From Spongiibacteraceae bacterium UBA5047 (lineage in GTDB: Bacteria; Pseudomonadota; Gammaproteobacteria; Pseudomonadales; Spongiibacteraceae): a DNA stretch of 64,000 nucleotides. How positions within the stretch are numbered: the first letter of the stretch is position 1; the number at the start of each line of letters is the position of its first letter. A program made the translations under genes and the position numbers. The notes below the pieces were generated by a model. It was not told the DNA's origin and did no database searches. It was given only the letters and a program-made list of their open reading frames with translations. The DNA lies in NCBI GenBank assembly GCA_002415025.1, contig DIBR01000064.1, positions 11,184 to 75,183 of the forward strand, in the 5' to 3' direction. This document shows positions 62,061 through 64,000 of the stretch, one piece after another.

Positions 62061-63611
62061 ATGACTTCGCCCGACCAGGAGCCAAAACCCGAGCGCATTG
62101 CGCCAGCCCGGTTTGGTGCGCCTGTCGAATCGCATGAGCAAGCGCAGCCTGCGGCGCAATCGGCGGTGCAAAAGCCGCTGTTCTGGGCCGCCGTGTTGTC
62201 CATCGCATTGTTATTGATACTGGTTGTGCTGTGGTTGCCATCGCAAATTAACGAGCGGCAACTGCCGTCGTCAAGGCAGCAGGGGGAGCAGGGCCGGGAT
62301 TTATCTGCGGCCGGCGATTTGTCCGCTCCGGCGCCCGGCGCCAGTCAGGCAGACGCGGGTGTGCCCGATACTGAAGCCGTGCTTGCCAAGCGGCAGTTGG
62401 CGCAGAGAATTGCGGATGCTTTGCAACTGCGCCGTGCCGAACTGGAAAAACTGGCGGTTGAACGCTGGGCCGCCAGTGACTACAAACAGATACAGTTAAA
62501 TGACGAGCGCGCCCGCCACTATTTTGAGCAGCGGGAGTTTGAAGCTGCCGCCACCTACTGGCAAAAGGCTATTGCCGATGCCAATACCCTGCTCGGGCAG
62601 GTTGAACCCTTGTTGAAGGCCACCCTCGTTGAAGGTCACGAGGCGATAGAGGCAGGCGATAGTGATGCGGCTATCGAAGCCTTTGAACTGGCGCTGGCCA
62701 TCCATCCTGAGAACACCCTAGCGGCGCTGGGTATGCGCCGGGCCAGGGCCCTGCAGCAGGTGTTGACCCTGCTGGCGGCTGCAGAAAATCACGAACGCGA
62801 AGACCGGCTGGATCAGGCATTAATGATGTATCGACAGGCCCTGTCTCTGGACCCCCAGGCCAAGGGTGCAAAAGAGGGTATGCTGCGCGCCGCGCAGGGA
62901 ATGCAAGACTGGGAGTTTCGCATTGCCCTTTCAACGGCCCAACAGGCGCTGGAAGCAGGGGACTATGCTGCGGCCAAGCGCGAGTTTCTCAATGCCGACA
63001 AAATCAAGGGCGGTCAAGCGGCGGTGAAGGAGGGTCTGGCGCAGGCAGAATTCGGCTTGCAGCAGGAAGTGGTTGAACGCCTGCGCGTCAGTGCCGAACG
63101 CGCTGAGCGCAGCGAAGCCTGGGCGCAGGCCGAGCGTGACTACCAGCGCGCGTTGAAGCTGGATGCCAGCTTGAGCTTCGCCGCTCAGGGGCTGAAACGG
63201 GCACAGCAGCGGCTGGCGTTAGATCAATCCTTGCGCAATCTTATTGAGCAGCCCCAACGCCTTTACAGCGATGCCGTTCGGCAAGAGGCGAGCGCTCTCA
63301 TTGACCAGGCCCGCAGCATTGAGTCTGCAGGCCCGAGGTTGCGCCAGCAAACAGAAACATTGCGTCAGGCGCTAGCGAAGGCGTCGCGAAAACTAACTGT
63401 TACCCTCGTGTCAGACAATAGCACTCATGTGATGGTGTATCGCGTTGGCAAGTTGGGACAATTTCAGCAGACCCGGCTGGAGTTGACACCCGGCGACTAC
63501 GTTATTGTGGGGCGGCGCGAAGGTTATCGCGACACGCGAAAAACACTGAGCATTCGCCCCGACATGGATTCTATCGAACCTTTTGACATACGCTGCACGG
63601 AAAAAATTTGA
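62061..63611 (+). CDS. TPR and PEGA-domain membrane protein
   Basis: 516 residues. A cytoplasmic tail of about 38 residues is followed by one membrane segment (FWAAVLSIALLLILVVLWL), then TPR-like helices between about 130 and 400 and a C-terminal PEGA-like domain (LELTPGDYVIVGRREGYRDT). PEGA repeats are common in surface and periplasmic proteins. It starts 9 nt after the lipoprotein gene and is followed 6 nt later by another PEGA gene. Confidence 0.78.
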   Translation: MTSPDQEPKPERIAPARFGAPVESHEQAQPAAQSAVQKPLFWAAVLSIALLLILVVLWLPSQINERQLPSSRQQGEQGRDLSAAGDLSAPAPGASQADAGVPDTEAVLAKRQLAQRIADALQLRRAELEKLAVERWAASDYKQIQLNDERARHYFEQREFEAAATYWQKAIADANTLLGQVEPLLKATLVEGHEAIEAGDSDAAIEAFELALAIHPENTLAALGMRRARALQQVLTLLAAAENHEREDRLDQALMMYRQALSLDPQAKGAKEGMLRAAQGMQDWEFRIALSTAQQALEAGDYAAAKREFLNADKIKGGQAAVKEGLAQAEFGLQQEVVERLRVSAERAERSEAWAQAERDYQRALKLDASLSFAAQGLKRAQQRLALDQSLRNLIEQPQRLYSDAVRQEASALIDQARSIESAGPRLRQQTETLRQALAKASRKLTVTLVSDNSTHVMVYRVGKLGQFQQTRLELTPGDYVIVGRREGYRDTRKTLSIRPDMDSIEPFDIRCTEKI

Positions 63612-63617
63612 GAAGCA

Positions 63618-64000
63618 ATGGCAGACGACACTGACAATAACAATGCGGTAAAGCCGACACATTTTCAGCCACCGGAGCAGCGAGCAGCGGCTCCGGCAAA
63701 ACGCATACCGCGCTGGCAGTTTGTGGTCGGCGGCTGTGCGCTGCTTTTACTCTACGGCTTGTGGTTTGTGCTGACCGCAACGGCGGTCAAAATCGACATT
63801 GATCCAGTGCCTGAAACTCTCGACATAAGCGGTGGTCTGGTTGTCGAGCTTGGCGGTAATCATTTGCTGCGTCCCGGCGACTACGTTATTACCGCCACAA
63901 AAGCCGGTTACCACCCCTTGAGCGAAACGCTTAGCGTCGGGAGCGACAGTGACCCCGGGGCTCGCTATACACTCAAAAAGTTGCCGGGCTTATTGACCCT
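63618..64000 (+). CDS. PEGA-domain membrane protein (partial)
   Basis: The first 127 codons are in the window. A short Pro/Gln-rich cytoplasmic part is followed by one membrane segment (FVVGGCALLLLYGLWFVLTA) and then a PEGA repeat (LRPGDYVITATKAGYHPLSE), the same order as in the gene upstream. The rest of the protein, perhaps with more PEGA repeats or a formylglycine-generating-enzyme-like domain, lies beyond the window. Confidence 0.75.
   Translation, partial: MADDTDNNNAVKPTHFQPPEQRAAAPAKRIPRWQFVVGGCALLLLYGLWFVLTATAVKIDIDPVPETLDISGGLVVELGGNHLLRPGDYVITATKAGYHPLSETLSVGSDSDPGARYTLKKLPGLLT

Noticed and set aside
1..64000. CRISPR arrays, rRNA and tRNA genes
   Set aside because: No regularly spaced repeats, rRNA segments or cloverleaf sequences were found. 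The island therefore does not use a tRNA as its target.

Overview
The window is chromosomal DNA of a gammaproteobacterium. The ribosomal alpha operon order (secY-rpmJ-rpsM-rpsK-rpsD-rpoA-rplQ), the block uvrA / MFS transporter / ssb, the pair fabA-fabB and the block ispB / rplU-rpmA-obgE-proB / rpsT are all typical of Pseudomonas and its relatives. A CYP153 alkane hydroxylase, LLM-type flavin oxidoreductases and a long TPR/PEGA envelope cluster suggest a marine lineage near Spongiibacteraceae/Halieaceae. That placement is inference; there is no 16S rRNA in the window.

Layout. 1-3333: end of the spc operon and the alpha operon, closed by a terminator. 3556-10240: an LLM oxidoreductase, a membrane diguanylate cyclase, uvrA (minus strand) and a YajR-like MFS gene. 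10362-36842: a genomic island of about 26.5 kb inserted in the 5' end of ssb. An 18-codon ssb start is stranded at the left edge (10362), and the working ssb begins at 36813 with an AT-rich start that probably came with the island. 36813-44305: ssb, a double GST/glutaredoxin-like protein, LLM and VOC proteins, an SDR-like protein, moaB, moeA, a REP-like inverted repeat, and fabB/fabA. 44474-51190: sugar-nucleotide genes (UDP-glucose dehydrogenase, manC/algA, galU, phosphomannomutase, pgi). 51229-56322: housekeeping genes (ispB, rplU, rpmA, obgE, proB, rpsT, dgkA). 56355-58303: small regulators and hypothetical genes. 58506 to the end: a translationally linked envelope cluster of TPR, lipoprotein and PEGA proteins that runs off the window.

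The island. Its right end is a chain of overlapping genes: a small HTH protein, three tyrosine-recombinase-like proteins (about 391, 609 and 601 aa) and a 211-aa HTH/coiled-coil protein, ending next to ssb. This resembles Tn554-type tnpA/B/C and other multi-recombinase modules but has one more large protein. A 5'-nucleotidase-like gene and two unrecognised small genes lie beside it. The cargo (about 11.0-29.0 kb) is bounded by a 42-bp direct repeat (10838-10879 and 29273-29314, 39/42 identical). It holds two linked oxidation systems. (a) A TonB receptor, ferredoxin, CYP153 P450, transglutaminase-like protein and ferredoxin reductase, with divergent aldehyde and iron-type alcohol dehydrogenases: a full hydrocarbon-to-carboxylate route, probably under an AraC-type regulator. 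(b) A second P450, a metallo-beta-lactamase-fold protein, and an RND adaptor and pump with overlapping reading frames, expressed from a sigma70-like promoter that overlaps a TetR-type operator next to a divergent tetR gene. The island therefore looks like a mobile package for uptake, oxidation and export of a hydrophobic compound, possibly an alkane or terpenoid.
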